64,000 bases of DNA, from contig JACRBZ010000050.1 in NCBI GenBank assembly GCA_016219185.1, forward strand, positions 1-64,000, in the 5' to 3' direction. The notes under the pieces were generated by a model that saw only the letters and a list, made by a program, of their open reading frames with translations, was not told the DNA's origin and made no database searches. Shown here one piece after another: positions 62,719-64,000 of this stretch (its first letter is position 1; each line of letters begins with the position of its first letter). The stretch comes from Deltaproteobacteria bacterium. Lineage in GTDB: Bacteria; Desulfobacterota; Desulfobacteria; Desulfobacterales; Desulfatirhabdiaceae. A program made the translations under genes and the position numbers.

Positions 62719-64000
62719 ATGAAAAGACAACGAATGTCGTTTATTATCGGCATGGTCGTCGCAATAGTCGGCTTGCTCGGGGGAATCAACCCGGGTTGGG
62801 GGGCATTGCCGCCGGTAACCGGCCCCGGCACTGTACCGGATTACTATCAAACCCCGAACTGGGCCATTAGCCCGGCGCTGACGAAATTTCTCGACGCACT
62901 GCCTGGCCTGACGTCTGCGGGCGCAAACTTACTTGGCCAGTACATCCCTGTGGCCATTCCGGATACGGTAACATATCCGGGATCCGATTATTACGAGCTT
63001 GAACTGGGTCAATACACCGAGAAGATGCATTCGCAGCTTTCGCCAACAACATTGCGGGGATACAGACAGACCAATACCACGGATGCGACCGTCAGCCAGT
63101 TCCACTATCTGGGACCGCTGATCATCGCCACGAAGGATAGGCCGGTGCGTGTCAAATTTAAGAACGCGCTCCCCCCAAACAGTAAATTTTTTCTGCCCGT
63201 TGATACCACGCTGATGGGTGCCGGGGATTATAACATTAATTTCGATCCCCAGACCAATCTACCGGCCACTCTCTCCGGCACTTTCTCAGAAAACCGCGCC
63301 ACACTCCATAATCATGGCGCCCGTACGCCGTGGATAAGCGATGGAACGCCTTTTCAGTGGATCACGCCGGCGGGTGAGTCCACCTCCTATCCCAAGGGCG
63401 CCAGTGTGGCCTATGTACCGGATATGTGGTTTGACGCCACCACCCACGCTCCGATCGCTGCCTGCGCGGGGAAGACCACGTGCGCGGTTGCGGGTGCAAC
63501 AAATGACCCCGGCCCCGGATCAGAGACTTTCTATTTTACCAACGAGCAGAGCGCCAGGCTGCTGTTTTACCACGACCATGCTCAGGGTATCACACGCCTC
63601 AACGTTTATGCCGGAGAAGCCGCGGGATATATGATTCAAGACCCTGCCGAACAGGCGCTGGTCGGCGCTCCCAATGCCATTCCCGCTGTCCAGATTCCGC
63701 TGATCATTCAGGACAAGACGTTCGTGAATCCCGCTACCATTACAGCCAACGATCCGACCTGGGCCTGGGGAACACAACCCTGGGTCTCGGGACCCATGAC
63801 CCCGGTGCTCGGCGATCTCTGGTGGCCTCATGTTTACATGCCGGCCCAGGATCCCTATAACCCGGACTTGAGCGGCATCAACGCAATGGGCCGCTGGCAT
63901 TATGGTCCCTGGTTCTGGCCCCCGACGCCCCTTTGCGGATCCGAGCCCGCTGCTGTGCCGCCATATTGCGTAAAGGTTGCGACAATACCGAATCCCTATT
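62719..64000 (+). CDS. Multicopper oxidase, exported (runs off right edge)
   Basis: 427 codons are visible from the ATG at 62719 (ACAAGGAGAAAAC upstream). A signal peptide (FIIGMVVAIVGLLGG) is followed by cupredoxin domains. The copper-ligand motif HNHGART is at about 197, and YHDHAQGITRLNVYAG at about 284 corresponds to the second His-x-His motif of CotA/bilirubin-oxidase-like proteins. The two C-terminal copper motifs would lie outside the window. Candidate roles are copper tolerance or oxidation of metals or phenolics in the periplasm. Confidence 0.88.
   Translation, partial: MKRQRMSFIIGMVVAIVGLLGGINPGWGALPPVTGPGTVPDYYQTPNWAISPALTKFLDALPGLTSAGANLLGQYIPVAIPDTVTYPGSDYYELELGQYTEKMHSQLSPTTLRGYRQTNTTDATVSQFHYLGPLIIATKDRPVRVKFKNALPPNSKFFLPVDTTLMGAGDYNINFDPQTNLPATLSGTFSENRATLHNHGARTPWISDGTPFQWITPAGESTSYPKGASVAYVPDMWFDATTHAPIAACAGKTTCAVAGATNDPGPGSETFYFTNEQSARLLFYHDHAQGITRLNVYAGEAAGYMIQDPAEQALVGAPNAIPAVQIPLIIQDKTFVNPATITANDPTWAWGTQPWVSGPMTPVLGDLWWPHVYMPAQDPYNPDLSGINAMGRWHYGPWFWPPTPLCGSEPAAVPPYCVKVATIPNPY

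Overview
The window comes from an anaerobic, Gram-negative bacterium, most likely a sulfate-reducing or acetogenic member of the Desulfobacterota (Desulfobacteraceae/Desulfosarcinaceae type). This is inferred from a methylene-tetrahydrofolate reductase/heterodisulfide-reductase operon (metF, metV, mvhD, hdrA, hdrD-like), a selenocysteine-containing Fe-S oxidoreductase, PAS/NtrC signalling in the style of that group, a complete type II secretion operon and ABC-exported surface glycan genes. No rRNA, tRNA, CRISPR array or replication origin was seen.

Layout. (1) 1-2.9 kb, minus strand: a PAS sensor kinase duplicated in tandem (991-bp offset), with the upstream copy truncated, two ACT-like proteins and a lone receiver protein. 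(2) 2.9-10.6 kb, minus: an energy operon reading TusA-like protein, HdrC-HdrB fusion selenoprotein, MetF2, double HdrA, MvhD, MetV, MetF1. A sigma-54-type promoter (10615-10630) precedes it, and a divergent PAS-NtrC activator (10894-12276) is the likely regulator. (3) 12.3-14.3 kb: a Rad50/SbcC-like ATPase with a small partner gene. (4) 15.3-25.0 kb, minus: a ten-gene surface-glycan operon (Wzm, Wzt, glycosyltransferases, methyltransferases, radical SAM/SPASM enzyme, GNAT, PIG-L deacetylase). (5) 25.1-32.9 kb, minus: an isolated GspC-like protein, a large secreted protein with about seven chitobiase-type repeats, another secreted protein, a lipoprotein and a periplasmic chaperone-like protein. 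(6) 33.2-45.3 kb, minus: a type II secretion operon G-E-F-H-I-J-K-L-M-D followed by a GT-C/TPR membrane protein. It starts from a sigma-54-type promoter framed by a 12-bp inverted repeat. (7) 45.5-50.6 kb, minus: UDP-glucose dehydrogenase, UDP-xylose synthase and glycosyltransferases. (8) 50.6-56.3 kb: a REP-associated (RAYT) transposase, then a 4.2-kb sugar-modification cassette (aminotransferase, methyltransferase, GtrA flippase, acetyltransferase, GtrB-like glycosyltransferase). The cassette lies between two diverged copies of the same RAYT/kinase start region. (9) 56.3-61.2 kb, plus: a PAS-GAF histidine kinase, an NtrC response regulator and a receiver protein behind another sigma-54-like site. 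(10) 61.3-64 kb, plus: an FKBP isomerase, a small secreted protein and a multicopper oxidase that runs off the right edge.

How the parts fit. The MetFV-Hdr-MvhD set probably couples methylene-H4F reduction to flavin-based electron transfer in the Wood-Ljungdahl pathway. Sigma-54 recurs as a theme: similar -24/-12 sites precede the energy operon, the gsp operon, the large repeat protein and the 60.7-kb receiver gene, so secretion machine and putative secreted substrate may share control. The two carbohydrate regions and the GtrA/GtrB cassette suggest a heavily modified, variable cell surface.

The strongest individual observations are the UGA-encoded selenocysteine with a fitting bSECIS hairpin, the tandem kinase duplication, the duplicated RAYT/kinase borders around the glycan cassette, and the paired sigma-54 sites at gsp and at the repeat protein.
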